A stretch of 64,000 nt of DNA. Origin: Fibrobacter sp. (GTDB lineage Bacteria > Fibrobacterota > Fibrobacteria > Fibrobacterales > Fibrobacteraceae). Positions 26,249 through 36,074 of this stretch are shown piece by piece. Position numbers and translations under genes: made by a program. The stretch lies in contig JAKSIC010000003.1 of NCBI GenBank assembly GCA_024399015.1, positions 144,215-208,214 on the forward strand, read 5' to 3'. Under the pieces are notes generated by a model. That model was not told the DNA's origin, did no database searches, and saw nothing but the letters and a program-made list of their open reading frames with translations. Positions within the stretch are counted from its first letter, which is position 1. The number at the start of each line of letters is the position of its first letter.

Positions 26249-29200
26249 TTATTTCTTCTTATGCTTCTTGCGGCGGACGCCCCACTTGTCCTTCATTTCT
26301 TCTTCGATCTTCTTGTTTTCGTAGCGGACAACCATCTTGAACTGAACGGTATAAACGCCGTCACCGACGAAGCGGCCGTTGTGGTCCTTGAAGTTCCAGT
26401 TCACGAACACCTTCTTGTCGGTAGCCAAGCAGTTGCCACCAAACTTCGGGCTGTTACACGGAACGGAGATGATGGTATCGTTCACATACTGACCGAGGTG
26501 ATCGGAGAAGTTCACGATGAAGGAGATAAGAACATTTTCCGGCTTGAGGGAATCAAGTACGCTGGGGTCGAAGGAACCATCAGCAGAGACCTGAGCCTGA
26601 TCCAAAAGCTGCGGCACGAAGCGTTCGCCAAGTTGGATCAAGTGACCCAAGGCCCCTTCCTTCTCCATGCTTTCCTTGGTAGCGGAGCTGGGGAGGTAGC
26701 GGATGTTCACGGAGCTTACGGTCTTCATGGTGTAGGTGGTATCTTCATCTTCCACAACACCGTTTGCATCGTAGGAACCCATGTTGGTGGATTCCACCAA
26801 GTGGTTCAGCAGGCCTCCGATAATCACAGGCTGCGGATGTTCACCGGCAATGTTGTCGTAGTTATCCCTGATAGTGTCGTCCTTGCCATGCTTAACCAGG
26901 AGAGAGTCGCCCGGCATAATCGTGGTTGCGGAGCCGTCAATGATCAAGGTTGCAGAGTAACCGTCTGCAGACCATACGATTTCCATCGGGTTCAGGTCAA
27001 TGGTTTCTTCACCATGGATGAAGGCGAAGAAGTCGTTGCCCTTCAGCTTGCTATGCTTAATCGGTTCAGAGAAGTGGACCACCAGGGTGTCAGCCTTCTT
27101 GCCGTAATTCAAGGTTGCGCCAGATACAATCGGGGACATCTTGTCTACCAGCGGTGCGGTAGCTTCGTTCACGAAGGTTTCACCGAAGATAGTGTAGTAG
27201 GTGTAGGCGGTTGCAGCAGGCAACTTGTCGCTAATGTCAGTTACACCCTTGGCAAGGCTTACAGAAGAAGCCACATCCCAGATAACGCGGGTCGGGTCCT
27301 TCGGATCCACTCTCAAGCTAGCCGGGTATGCCTGCAGGTTGGTCAGCATGCCACGGCTGCTGAACCACGGGAAGGTCAGGTACAAGGTGTTGTCGATATC
27401 ATCGGCGGTAAGGTCGCCATCGAACACAGAAACAATCTGGTCGAGAACGCCATCGCCATCGGTATCCCAGTATTCCACATTCACAATAGACGGGAAGCGG
27501 TCAACCACAGTCACCGGCACTTCGCGGAGGTATTCGTCGGAAGTTACGTACTGGAGGTTATAGAAAGTCTTGCCTTCGAACAAGGAGACGCTATCCTTCA
27601 TGTCGCCTTCCAACTGGAAGTCCTTAGCCACGAGGATCACGATGTCCTTTGTCGGCATATAAACCTTCTTGACCTGATCCAGCTTCAGAGCACAGAGGCT
27701 TGCAGCGGAATCATACTTGTCCTTACCGCGGCACACAGCTTCCTTGAAGAGAACCAACATTTCGGGTTCGCCAAGGTCAGCGGGCACCAGGTCAATATTG
27801 AACTGGAGGAACAAGGAGTCAAGGCCATTGGTGTCGCGAATTGCGTATGCATCCTTGATCACGTTGCTACCCACTTCCAGAAGCGGAGCTTCACGGACAT
27901 AGGTCATGGTCTTGGGAGTACCATCTTCCAAAGTGCCTCTGGTATACTTATAAGTCACGAGAACGGTAGCGTCCTTGGGGAATTCACCAGCCAGCGGCAA
28001 ATCCTTCAGGTCGTCCACGTCAACGATAATGCGGTCACGATCCTTGTTCAAGGAATCGTTGGAGCAAATGAGGGTATCCTTGCCCACCACGATTCTCACG
28101 ACGTCGATAACAGCGTTGGGATCCAGCGGTTCCTTCAGGAGGACTTCCACGTAATCCAAGGTATTGTTACCGTCGGAATCCTTGATGTAACCGATGCGGG
28201 CATCCGGAGTGGGATCCACGAAGTTGATGTTATCCACAATGACTACGTTGCCGTTACCGTAAATCTTGATGGAGCCACCTTCCACAGCCTCTTCAGCAGT
28301 GATGAGAATGGTAACGCTGCCATCGTTGTTCACGAAGATGGTTTCATGCCTGGAATCATCCTTCGGGTCAACAATTTCAATATGGTTGGTACCCACGATC
28401 TTCAGAGAATCAATGGAACCGAAGTACTGGTCTACCCTATCCTTATCCAAGGTCACGGCCACCACTTCACCCACGGTTGCGCTGTTCAAGTCGGAGTTGT
28501 AATGGAAATCCAACATGTCAGCAGGATCGGTGCTGGGCAAGTAGGTCGTACCGCCAATCACGATAACATTCGGATCGGGGTTGCTAGGATCGGTAGGAAC
28601 GAGGATAGTTGCAGAGGAAACGATGGAGTCACCATTATCGAATGCGTCGGCAGACGGATATGCGTCATAGCCATCATCATCGGTATAGTCGTCTTCTGCA
28701 TCGTAGTAGAGGTTCTTGGAGCTGGAGGACTGGTCGTCAAGTTCGCCATCGCCGCCAGCGTTACCCTTGGAGCTGCTGCTGCCGTTGGAGCCGGAGCTGC
28801 CCGGGACACCGCCGGAGGAACTGCTGTCGCCGGAACCGGAGCTGCCAGGTACACCAGTAGAGGAACTGCTGTCGCCGGAACCGGAGCTGCCCGGAACGCC
28901 AGTAGAGGAGCTGCTGTCATTGGAGCCGGAGCTGCCAGGTACGCCAGTAGAGGAGCTGCTGCCATTGGAGCCGGAGCTACCCGGAACACCAATGGAGGAG
29001 CTGCTGCCATTAGAACCAGAGCTACCCGGATTTTCGCCGGAAGAGCTGCTATTGTTAGAATCAGAGCTGTCTTCATTCACGCTAGAGCTGGAGGAAGCCG
29101 GCTTGCTGGAGCTAGAGGACTTTGCGCTGCTGGAGTATTCAACCAGAGAAGAGCTACTTCTTGCGCGGCTGCTACTGGAAGCTTCGGTTTCAGTACCGAT

Positions 29201-30514
29201 GGAACCCTGGTTAAGGTCCTTAGCAGCACGGGGAAGCGGAGCCAAGTCATCCAGGAAGGCGTCCATCCACTGCACGTGAACAAACACATTCTGGGTAACA
29301 ATTCTGGATGCAGCATAGTCCACAAAGATCATGTGGCCAGTGTTACTTGCAACGAACAAGTGGCCCTTGCCATCTACAGTACCCTGGTCAAGACGCCAGC
29401 CGTTCACGCCGTTGGTCTTGTTCTGGCCCTTGAAGCCATCGTCGTTAAAGAAGAATTCACGAAGGTCGAGAGTAGCGATAACTTCAGGGGCAAAGACAGT
29501 ACCATTATTCTTATAAGGCTGAATCTGCACAATCTTGGAGCCACCGAAAACGAAAATGGAACCAGAGTACGGGTCATAGGTACCACCATGGGCACCTTCC
29601 AAGGAGTCGATCAACACCTTCTTGGTCATCTGGGTAATAACGCTATCACCCACAAAACCACCGATATCCTTCTGGTTTTTTGATGTCACCTTAGTCCATA
29701 CGGTATCAGTCAAAATACCGAAATAAGCATCGGCACGATTTCTATCGCGGTCGGCCTGGGTACAGCGGGTACCTTCGCAGCCACCACCCAGGTAGCCGGA
29801 GCAGGTAAAGTAGGCTCTACCGAAGTCATCCCAGATAACAGTAGCCACAGTGGAGTCACCCCTATGCTTGTTTTTATCAGGAACGAGCTTAACCTTGTAG
29901 CCCTTATCTGCAAGGCCGTTCTTATTCAGCATAACGCCGTTGGCGTCGGCACGCATATCGGTGGAGAAGCGGTACAGCTTACCCGGAATGTTTGCGGCCC
30001 ACACCCACTTCTGCTGCTGGGTGCTGGGGTCACCATCCATCATCAAGTGCCAGAAGCCGTCGCCGCCGTTGGGAGTAGCCTTCTTCACATAGCAGGACTG
30101 GCCCGGATCGGGATTCTTGTCCACCATGTACACGCGCTGACCCTGACCAGCAATCAGCAAGTGCTTGCCATCAGGATGGTGCACAATACCGTCGGCACCT
30201 TCAATACCATCGGCCTTGGAGCAAACCGTCTTACGGTCACTGGGCTTCATCAGCAAGTAACCTGCACCATTGTAGGTGTAGCTAATGCTCTTCACACGGT
30301 CACCAATGGGCTTACCGTCCTTGTCGGTATCGTCTTCGTACTTGGTGTAGTACAACGTTGCGCTGGTCGGAGCGTGGGGAACAAGTTCGCCCACGGTCTG
30401 AAGCCAAATGCCGCTTGCAGCATTTACCGGATTTGCAAAACCCTCACCAGCGGCCATGGCAGAGGATGCCATGATCAGTGCGGAGATAGAAACAATTTTA
30501 GTCATCGTTTTCAT
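26249..30514 (-). CDS. Very large secreted surface protein with serine-rich repeat linker
   Basis: A 1421-aa exported protein (signal peptide MKTMTKIVSISALIMASSAMA). Residues 25-430 contain repeated blocks such as GIVHHPDGKHLLIAG, PGKLYRFSTD and GTYDPYSGSIFVFGG that look like a beta-propeller. Residues about 430-585 are a Ser-rich linker with six 15-residue repeats (PGSSGSNGSSSS type). The rest consists of several beta-rich modules with Asp-rich turns (DSDGNNTLDYVEV, DTDGDGVLDQIV) that suggest calcium-binding thrombospondin-type-3-like loops. The last 60 residues contain WNFKDHNGRFVGDGVYTVQF, a FlgD-Ig-like module shared with the next gene, and a basic tail (RRKKHKKK). A function in surface attachment or sorting is plausible but unproven. 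A 1158-aa plus-strand open frame here is a shadow. Confidence 0.85.
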   Translation of the reverse strand: MKTMTKIVSISALIMASSAMAAGEGFANPVNAASGIWLQTVGELVPHAPTSATLYYTKYEDDTDKDGKPIGDRVKSISYTYNGAGYLLMKPSDRKTVCSKADGIEGADGIVHHPDGKHLLIAGQGQRVYMVDKNPDPGQSCYVKKATPNGGDGFWHLMMDGDPSTQQQKWVWAANIPGKLYRFSTDMRADANGVMLNKNGLADKGYKVKLVPDKNKHRGDSTVATVIWDDFGRAYFTCSGYLGGGCEGTRCTQADRDRNRADAYFGILTDTVWTKVTSKNQKDIGGFVGDSVITQMTKKVLIDSLEGAHGGTYDPYSGSIFVFGGSKIVQIQPYKNNGTVFAPEVIATLDLREFFFNDDGFKGQNKTNGVNGWRLDQGTVDGKGHLFVASNTGHMIFVDYAASRIVTQNVFVHVQWMDAFLDDLAPLPRAAKDLNQGSIGTETEASSSSRARSSSSLVEYSSSAKSSSSSKPASSSSSVNEDSSDSNNSSSSGENPGSSGSNGSSSSIGVPGSSGSNGSSSSTGVPGSSGSNDSSSSTGVPGSSGSGDSSSSTGVPGSSGSGDSSSSGGVPGSSGSNGSSSSKGNAGGDGELDDQSSSSKNLYYDAEDDYTDDDGYDAYPSADAFDNGDSIVSSATILVPTDPSNPDPNVIVIGGTTYLPSTDPADMLDFHYNSDLNSATVGEVVAVTLDKDRVDQYFGSIDSLKIVGTNHIEIVDPKDDSRHETIFVNNDGSVTILITAEEAVEGGSIKIYGNGNVVIVDNINFVDPTPDARIGYIKDSDGNNTLDYVEVLLKEPLDPNAVIDVVRIVVGKDTLICSNDSLNKDRDRIIVDVDDLKDLPLAGEFPKDATVLVTYKYTRGTLEDGTPKTMTYVREAPLLEVGSNVIKDAYAIRDTNGLDSLFLQFNIDLVPADLGEPEMLVLFKEAVCRGKDKYDSAASLCALKLDQVKKVYMPTKDIVILVAKDFQLEGDMKDSVSLFEGKTFYNLQYVTSDEYLREVPVTVVDRFPSIVNVEYWDTDGDGVLDQIVSVFDGDLTADDIDNTLYLTFPWFSSRGMLTNLQAYPASLRVDPKDPTRVIWDVASSVSLAKGVTDISDKLPAATAYTYYTIFGETFVNEATAPLVDKMSPIVSGATLNYGKKADTLVVHFSEPIKHSKLKGNDFFAFIHGEETIDLNPMEIVWSADGYSATLIIDGSATTIMPGDSLLVKHGKDDTIRDNYDNIAGEHPQPVIIGGLLNHLVESTNMGSYDANGVVEDEDTTYTMKTVSSVNIRYLPSSATKESMEKEGALGHLIQLGERFVPQLLDQAQVSADGSFDPSVLDSLKPENVLISFIVNFSDHLGQYVNDTIISVPCNSPKFGGNCLATDKKVFVNWNFKDHNGRFVGDGVYTVQFKMVVRYENKKIEEEMKDKWGVRRKKHKKK
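28766..29035 (-). repeat. Six in-frame 45-bp repeats encoding PGSSGS(N/G)(G/D)SSSS
   Basis: Six consecutive 45-base units lie within the surface-protein gene, each encoding a 15-residue unit of the form GVPGSSGSNGSSSST. Units differ at the N/G and G/D positions and in the last residue. The period is a multiple of three, so unit gain or loss would change linker length without breaking the frame. Confidence 0.9.
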
Positions 30515-30546
30515 CTTACTACCCTCTGAAAGTTCCTACAGCGAAA

Positions 30547-33327
30547 CTAGCGCTTAGACGCCGTAATGCCCCATCTGTAGATTCTTTCAATCTTAAAATC
30601 GCTCTGTGCGCCGAACACCTTGACCTTGAACTTAGCCAGATAAACCCCGACACCCACCTTGCGGCCATTGTCGGCACGCATATTCCAGCGGACATAAATC
30701 TTTTCAGGATTTTCAAGGCAGTTACCATCAAAGAAGTATTCGTCATTGCACAAAATCTTTTCCGAGGCGCCACCGACGTAGCCGCCCAGGTTGGTATAAA
30801 CGTCAAGTTCGTAGACCAGGCCAATCTTCTCCAGGTCAGGAATGTCACCGCCAGCGGAATCCTTCTTCATGATGGTGGCAAAACCCACATCCAGAAGCAC
30901 GCCCAGGGAAGACATTTCCTTCTTGTCGAAGGAGCCCTTGATGGTATCGCTGGTGAAAGCCTTGGCGCGGCCACTGAGTTCCTCGGCCTTGTTCAGGTCG
31001 GCGAAGGAAGCGGTTTCGGTAATCACGCGAGGATCACCCATGACCATGACCGCGGGGGACTTTTCGGAAACGTTGTTGCCCTGCTTGTCGCAGAGGCCCG
31101 TGGTAAAGTTGTCGAAGCGGACGGAGTCAGCCGGATTCATGCGTTCGGTAAGCTGCACGCCGGTTTCCAGACGTACGGTAAGCTTGCGGTTGCCATCGCT
31201 CCATTCAGCGCTTTCGAAGGAGTAGTTCTTCCAGGCGCCATCCACCAGGAATGCAAAGCAATCTTCACGCAGGTCGAATGCGTTCACGTCGATCGGTTCG
31301 GTAAAGGAAATGGTGAACTTGTCTGCTTCCATGTACTGGAAGGATTCCGGATAGAGGAAGGTCTTGGAGATGACAGGAGCAATGGAGTCATTCATTCCAA
31401 GAACGCTCTTTTCCACATCCTCCTTGCCGTCGATCTTTACCTTGTTCAAAATCACCGCGTAGCCGTAGTCCTCGGACTTCATGTACTTCGGATTGATTTC
31501 GGTGAGCATCTTCTTGACGCCCAGGGAATCCTGGACCTTTTCGCTCAAGGCGTAGCCAAGTACAGAGCCGTCGGCGGAAAGAACGATATCATCTTCAGCC
31601 GGTTCAAAGGCAAGGAGTTCGCCCTTCTCGTTGAGCCAGTAGAAGGTGATGGTCATGTTCTTCAAGTTCTCGCGGGTAATGGGATTGTCGAACCCCAGGG
31701 ACACGCTATCCATGCGGCCATCGCCGTCGCGGTCAAAGAAGGCACTGTTGTCGTTGGCAAAAATTCGACCGAAGTTATCTACAGGAACCTTCTGGTTGTT
31801 GGCTGCGGTAGGCACACCGTCGGCGGCAGTCAGAATGCCATCGGGGCACTTCTCGGACTTGCAGTTGGTGTTGATCTTGATGGAGTCGCCCACACTGATC
31901 TTGTCGGCTTCCACCGTGAATCTCCAAACGTTCTTTTCCTTCTTGACGGCTTCTACATCGATTGCCACCAGTTCGCCTACGGAAGCCTGATGCAGCAAGC
32001 CCTGACCGTGGGTCCAGGTTGTGTCTACAATCTTGTTGAAGCGGATTTCCAAAGTGTCGGTTTCAGATTCGGGACCGCCCTCGATGAGGGTGACGCTCTG
32101 GATAACAGCGCCGATGCTGTCCTTGAGGCTAGCCTTGGTAGAGGCGCAGCGCTTGCCGCCCAGCAGAGAGCATACGATAGCTTCCACGAAACCGTCGGCG
32201 CTATCAGGATCCTGCAAGGTGGACTTTACATCCGGCAGAATAAATTCGGGCTTGCCCCTGTTGTCGGGAATGCGGCCGTCGTAGTTTCTCACCTTGCCGG
32301 TGGTGGGCCAGCTGTAGCTGAAGGTGTCCGCAACAACGGAATCCATGTTGCCCTTCATCCACACGCGGATGCTGTCGCCAACACCGTCGCCATTGTTGTC
32401 GAAGATGGCAGCATTGCCGATGTACGGAATGTCGCGGTCTACAAACTGCAAGTCACCCGGGAACGGGTCGCCGGCCAGGAATTCGCCAAAGTCCGGATCC
32501 TCGGGATCAACCTTGTTGGGGAAACCCACCAGGGAGAAACGGGAGTCGTCGGACTTTGCCTTATCGGCAACGATCATGAATGTGGTTTCGCCAGAAACGA
32601 AGTCCAGGCGGATATGGCCCTTGTCTTCCAGCAGGGGCTTGCCTGCGGAGCTCAGGAACCTGAGGTTTGCGGTTTCACCCGGAGTCAGGAAATAGAAAGG
32701 AACATTGATGGAATCAATCTGACCAGTCTTGGGGCCGATAGGAATGAACAGCTTTGCATCCACCACGATAGTGTCGCCCACCTCGGGAGAGAACTGGGAT
32801 GCGCTGGTGACTTCCTCACCGCCAACGTAGTACTTGACCTGGGGAGCATAGAAGTTCAACACCAAGGAAACACCCGGATCCACATTTATGTCGTCGATAA
32901 CACCAAGGTGGATGTTGTCCATGGGATAGAAGCTGTAGGCCATGAGCCTTACGTAACCGCTGTCGGCGCCAGTGGCGGCGGACTTGACGGGGGTTGCATT
33001 TACAACTTCGGAGGAATCTGCGGAAAGGAGGATGTGCAGACCCTTGGCTCCGGCCTGGGGTGCGTAAATTTCGAAGGAGGCGTCGGCCACTCTGTAGTTC
33101 TTGCAGGACTTATGGTCCGGGGCGTCGGTGGCGCAAAGGCTGGGCTTGGCAAAACCGATGGACTTGGCATCGGCATTGGCGATACGATGGTAGCTACAAC
33201 GGGTATCGGTTTCCCCCTCCTTGTAGTTGGTGCAATCCACTTTTTCGGCTTCGGCAAAAACCCCCGTTGCCAAGAAAAGCAACGCGAGCAAAAGCTGAGA
33301 AACCATATGGGAATTACGCACACACAT
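30547..33327 (-). CDS. Large secreted protein, C-terminally related to the preceding surface protein
   Basis: 926 aa with a signal peptide (an in-frame second start, MVSQLLLALLFLATGVFA, is possible, but GGAGG lies 6 bases before the ATG at 33327). The body is beta-rich with Asp-rich loops (DNNGDGVGDSIRV, DRDGDGRMDSVSLGF) and a segment FSYSWPTTGKVRNYDG. The C-terminal NMRADNGRKVGVGVYLAKFKVKVFG parallels the 1421-aa neighbour, so the two tandem genes are probably paralogous in their C-terminal parts. The start of the 1421-aa gene follows this gene's stop by 32 bases, so one operon is likely. I cannot assign a function. Confidence 0.82.
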   Translation of the reverse strand: MCVRNSHMVSQLLLALLFLATGVFAEAEKVDCTNYKEGETDTRCSYHRIANADAKSIGFAKPSLCATDAPDHKSCKNYRVADASFEIYAPQAGAKGLHILLSADSSEVVNATPVKSAATGADSGYVRLMAYSFYPMDNIHLGVIDDINVDPGVSLVLNFYAPQVKYYVGGEEVTSASQFSPEVGDTIVVDAKLFIPIGPKTGQIDSINVPFYFLTPGETANLRFLSSAGKPLLEDKGHIRLDFVSGETTFMIVADKAKSDDSRFSLVGFPNKVDPEDPDFGEFLAGDPFPGDLQFVDRDIPYIGNAAIFDNNGDGVGDSIRVWMKGNMDSVVADTFSYSWPTTGKVRNYDGRIPDNRGKPEFILPDVKSTLQDPDSADGFVEAIVCSLLGGKRCASTKASLKDSIGAVIQSVTLIEGGPESETDTLEIRFNKIVDTTWTHGQGLLHQASVGELVAIDVEAVKKEKNVWRFTVEADKISVGDSIKINTNCKSEKCPDGILTAADGVPTAANNQKVPVDNFGRIFANDNSAFFDRDGDGRMDSVSLGFDNPITRENLKNMTITFYWLNEKGELLAFEPAEDDIVLSADGSVLGYALSEKVQDSLGVKKMLTEINPKYMKSEDYGYAVILNKVKIDGKEDVEKSVLGMNDSIAPVISKTFLYPESFQYMEADKFTISFTEPIDVNAFDLREDCFAFLVDGAWKNYSFESAEWSDGNRKLTVRLETGVQLTERMNPADSVRFDNFTTGLCDKQGNNVSEKSPAVMVMGDPRVITETASFADLNKAEELSGRAKAFTSDTIKGSFDKKEMSSLGVLLDVGFATIMKKDSAGGDIPDLEKIGLVYELDVYTNLGGYVGGASEKILCNDEYFFDGNCLENPEKIYVRWNMRADNGRKVGVGVYLAKFKVKVFGAQSDFKIERIYRWGITASKR

Positions 33328-33428
33328 CTTTAGCCTCCATATCAGCTATAAATGTAATGTTTTTTTAATGTTTTGAAATTCCCTATTTCGGTTCTGTGAC
33401 TTAAATCTCTAGGTTTTGGCGGTTTGCC

Positions 33429-34586
33429 CTATTCCAAGTTGGAGGAAGCGTTCATCAGGTCGGTGACGATGTCGTCCATGAAAATCCAGCCGCGGCCGGC
33501 GAGACGCAGGAAATCGCTCTGATCATGAACAAGATACCCCTTGGAAAGCCACTTGGAGTAGCCGTTCTGCATCAGGCGATAACCGAGGGATTGGAGGCCG
33601 CAAAGGTCCAGGCCCCGGGCCTGGCGCATGGAAAGCCAGATGTATTCCGAAAGTATGTCGTCGGCGGTGAGGGCGTCTACGGTAAGGTCCTGAGGGTCGG
33701 CGCCAGCCCTTACGTAATCGCGCCAACGGGGGTAGATTTCCGGGGCGTAGAAACGCCTGGACCCTAGGAAACTATGGGCTCCGGGGCCGAAACCCGCATA
33801 TTCCCCGCGGTCCCAGTAATTGCGGTTATGGGCACTTTCAAACCCAGGTTTTGCGAAGTTCGACACCTCGTAACGGCGGAACCCTTTGCTTTCCAGGAGC
33901 GACACTCCGCCTGTGTACATTTCCTCGTAAAGGTCCTCGTCTACCTTGAGCAGGCCCTTGGCGACCTTCTGGCCAAGAACCGTGCGGGGGTTCACCGTAA
34001 GGCCGTAGAAGCTGATATGGTTCAGGGGGTAATCCGAAAGGCGGTCCACGTCATCGAGGAAGCCCCGGACCGTTTGGCCCGGCAGATCGAACATCAAGTC
34101 GCCGGAAACCTGAAGTCCGCCTTCGGCACTGATTTTCGTGAGGAGTTCCAGAGCCGAGAGGCCCTTCTCCACCGTGTGGGCGCGGCCGATGGTTTTCAGC
34201 AAATCCGGGTCAAAAGTCTGGAGCCCCAGGCTAATGCGGTTCACCCCGCAGGCCATGGCGTTGTAGACCGTTTCCTCGCTTACGGATTCCGGGTTGAATT
34301 CCATGGAAATTTCGCGAAGTTCGCCGATTCGCACTCCCGTATCTCTAAGACAATCAAAGAGTTGCGTAACACAGGCCGGCGGGAGTATGGATGGGGTGCC
34401 GCCTCCTAGGTAGAGGGTCTCGGCGGTGGCCAACAGCCCCGGATGGCGGCGGTCGAAGGCCCTGATTTCTTCGCAAAGCAAATCCGCATACTCCTGGAAC
34501 AGGCTCTGGTGGGCCGGCAGCACCCTAAAGTCGCAGTAATCGCAGACCTTGGCGCAGAAGGGGATATGCAGATAGATGCCTAGCAT
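33429..34586 (-). CDS. hemW: Radical SAM protein HemW (heme chaperone, oxygen-independent coproporphyrinogen oxidase-like)
   Basis: A 385-aa radical SAM enzyme. The cluster motif CAKVCDYC (C-X3-C-X2-C) lies near residue 11 in YLHIPFCAKVCDYCDF, followed by LYLGGGTPS, EFNPESV, the GVNRISLGLQTF block and SFYGLTVNPRT. It lacks the additional N-terminal region of true HemN, so the heme-insertion chaperone HemW is the better call. It is divergent from the small membrane protein gene. Confidence 0.92.
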   Translation of the reverse strand: MLGIYLHIPFCAKVCDYCDFRVLPAHQSLFQEYADLLCEEIRAFDRRHPGLLATAETLYLGGGTPSILPPACVTQLFDCLRDTGVRIGELREISMEFNPESVSEETVYNAMACGVNRISLGLQTFDPDLLKTIGRAHTVEKGLSALELLTKISAEGGLQVSGDLMFDLPGQTVRGFLDDVDRLSDYPLNHISFYGLTVNPRTVLGQKVAKGLLKVDEDLYEEMYTGGVSLLESKGFRRYEVSNFAKPGFESAHNRNYWDRGEYAGFGPGAHSFLGSRRFYAPEIYPRWRDYVRAGADPQDLTVDALTADDILSEYIWLSMRQARGLDLCGLQSLGYRLMQNGYSKWLSKGYLVHDQSDFLRLAGRGWIFMDDIVTDLMNASSNLE

Positions 34587-34644
34587 TTTTTACACACAAA
34601 ATCAAAAAGTTGTAGATTTTGAACTAAATTTAAATTATTATATA

Positions 34645-34830
34645 ATGACCATGGAAAACGAAGAAAAGATCACCTGGAAGAAAAAGCTGAAGAAGAAGCT
34701 GCCGCTTCTGATCTTTTTGACGCTGTCCACCATTATCTTCTTTTTCGCCTCCACCCTGCTTCTGGATGATTCCTACAAGGACATCATTCTCATAGCCATG
34801 ATCTGGGCCCTGCCCCTGTTTATCCACTAA
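34645..34830 (+). CDS. Small membrane protein upstream of nucleotide cyclase
   Basis: About 61 aa (ATG 34645, or 34651). The cytoplasmic N-terminus is highly basic (KITWKKKLKKKL), followed by two hydrophobic segments separated by LLDDSYKD. The stop codon is followed by a single base and then the cyclase ATG, so the two products are almost certainly made together, and this could be a partner of the cyclase. A TATAAT hexamer (34641-34646) with TTGAAC 16 bases upstream overlaps the first ATG, so the true start, or a leaderless start at 34651, is uncertain. The family is unknown. Confidence 0.6.
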   Translation: MTMENEEKITWKKKLKKKLPLLIFLTLSTIIFFFASTLLLDDSYKDIILIAMIWALPLFIH

Positions 34831-34831
34831 T

Positions 34832-35920
34832 ATGGCTATCTCAAGACAAACAGAACGAAAGTTTAGAGGCATCTGCTACTATGTCGCCAGCTGGATGATC
34901 GCCTCCGTGGGCTTGTCCGCCCTGCAGAGCTATAGCATGACCGGCCACGTGGACCTGTTCTCCCTGTTGTTCATGCTGCAGTTCTCCCTGTTCATGGGAT
35001 TCTCCCACGGTATCTACGACATCGTGATCCTGAAGGACGAAATGGACGGCCGCTCCGTATGGACCGCCATGTTCGTGCGCTCCATCTATTTCTTGAGCGC
35101 TATCAGCGCGAACCTGATCCTCTGCATTTTGCTGCTCCGCATCAAGGAGGGCGAAGGCATCATCAACGAGGAAGGCTTCCAGAGTGTCTTCGACATCTTC
35201 AAGACCACCGGATTCCAGGTGCAGCTGGCCGCATTCTTCATCACCGGCTATATCATCACCTTTATTCGTTCCGTGCACAAGAAGTTCGGACGCCGCGTTT
35301 TCTGGAACACCCTCATGGGCAAGACACAGGAACCTGTTGAAGAAGACCTGGTGTTCATGTTCATCGACCTGCGTTCCTCCACCAGCATTTGCGAAGAGCT
35401 GGGCAACTACAAGTACAGTTGCTTTATCAAGGACTACTACCGCCTGCTTTCCAACTGCTGCGAAGAAAACCACGGCGAAATCTACCAGTTTGCAGGCGAC
35501 GGCGTGTTCATCACCTGGAAGACCAACGACTGCCAGAAGAAGGCCCGCCCGCTGGACCTTTTCTTCGACTTCAAGGAAGCCTTGTTCCACACCCGCCGCA
35601 AGTTCCTGCGCAAGTACGGTGTGGCACCCGATTTCAAGGCTGCAGTCCACTGCGGTAAGGTGATTTCCACGGAAGTGGGCAACTTCGGTAGCGAAATGGC
35701 TTATCACGGCGACGTGCTGAACACTACCGCCCGAATCCAGAGCCTCTGCTCCAAGCTGGGTCAGGAATTCTTGATCTCCGAGGAGCTTTTCGGCAAGTTC
35801 CCCCTGCCTCTCCCCCACGGATTTTTGTGCAGCAAGGCGGGTTCCTTCGAACTTCGCGGAAAAAAGAACGCAATTTTGATTTTTTCTTTGCAAACACCCT
35901 TGACAGACTACGATGATTAA
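34832..35920 (+). CDS. Membrane-bound class III adenylate/guanylate cyclase
   Basis: 362 aa: about five N-terminal membrane segments (residues 12-150), then a class III catalytic domain (about 168-345). Both metal-binding aspartates are present (MFIDLRSST and FAGDGVFITW), and the transition-state residues lie in YHGDVLNTTARIQSL (Asn, Arg). The position that is a purine-selecting Lys in many cyclases reads Gln here (EIYQFAGDG), so nucleotide preference is open. The gene is coupled to the small membrane protein one base upstream. The tRNA-Gly promoter overlaps its 3' end. Confidence 0.88.
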   Translation: MAISRQTERKFRGICYYVASWMIASVGLSALQSYSMTGHVDLFSLLFMLQFSLFMGFSHGIYDIVILKDEMDGRSVWTAMFVRSIYFLSAISANLILCILLLRIKEGEGIINEEGFQSVFDIFKTTGFQVQLAAFFITGYIITFIRSVHKKFGRRVFWNTLMGKTQEPVEEDLVFMFIDLRSSTSICEELGNYKYSCFIKDYYRLLSNCCEENHGEIYQFAGDGVFITWKTNDCQKKARPLDLFFDFKEALFHTRRKFLRKYGVAPDFKAAVHCGKVISTEVGNFGSEMAYHGDVLNTTARIQSLCSKLGQEFLISEELFGKFPLPLPHGFLCSKAGSFELRGKKNAILIFSLQTPLTDYDD

Positions 35921-35928
35921 TCTATAAT
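35900..35928 (+). promoter_or_regulatory. Consensus sigma-70 promoter for tRNA-Gly
   Basis: TTGACA (35900-35905), 17-base spacer, TATAAT (35923-35928): a perfect consensus, 11 bases before the tRNA 5' end. The -35 and part of the spacer lie inside the last codons of the cyclase gene. Confidence 0.92.
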
Positions 35929-35939
35929 TGGGTCACCTC

Positions 35940-36012
<73 letters not shown>

Positions 36013-36025
36013 CTAAAACAAAATA

Positions 36026-36049
36026 AGACGCTGCAAAGCGTCTTTTTTT
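36026..36049 (+). terminator. Terminator after tRNA-Gly copy 1
   Basis: AGACGC (36026-36031) pairs with GCGTCT (36038-36043), followed by a T-tract. Confidence 0.88.
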
Positions 36050-36074
36050 GTTTTAGAGTCTGAAAACAAGCATT

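Noticed and set aside
26207..29683. A 1158-aa open frame on the plus strand
   Set aside because: It lies wholly opposite the 1421-aa secreted protein, has no signal, domain or ribosome-binding site, and arises from biased third positions of the real gene.
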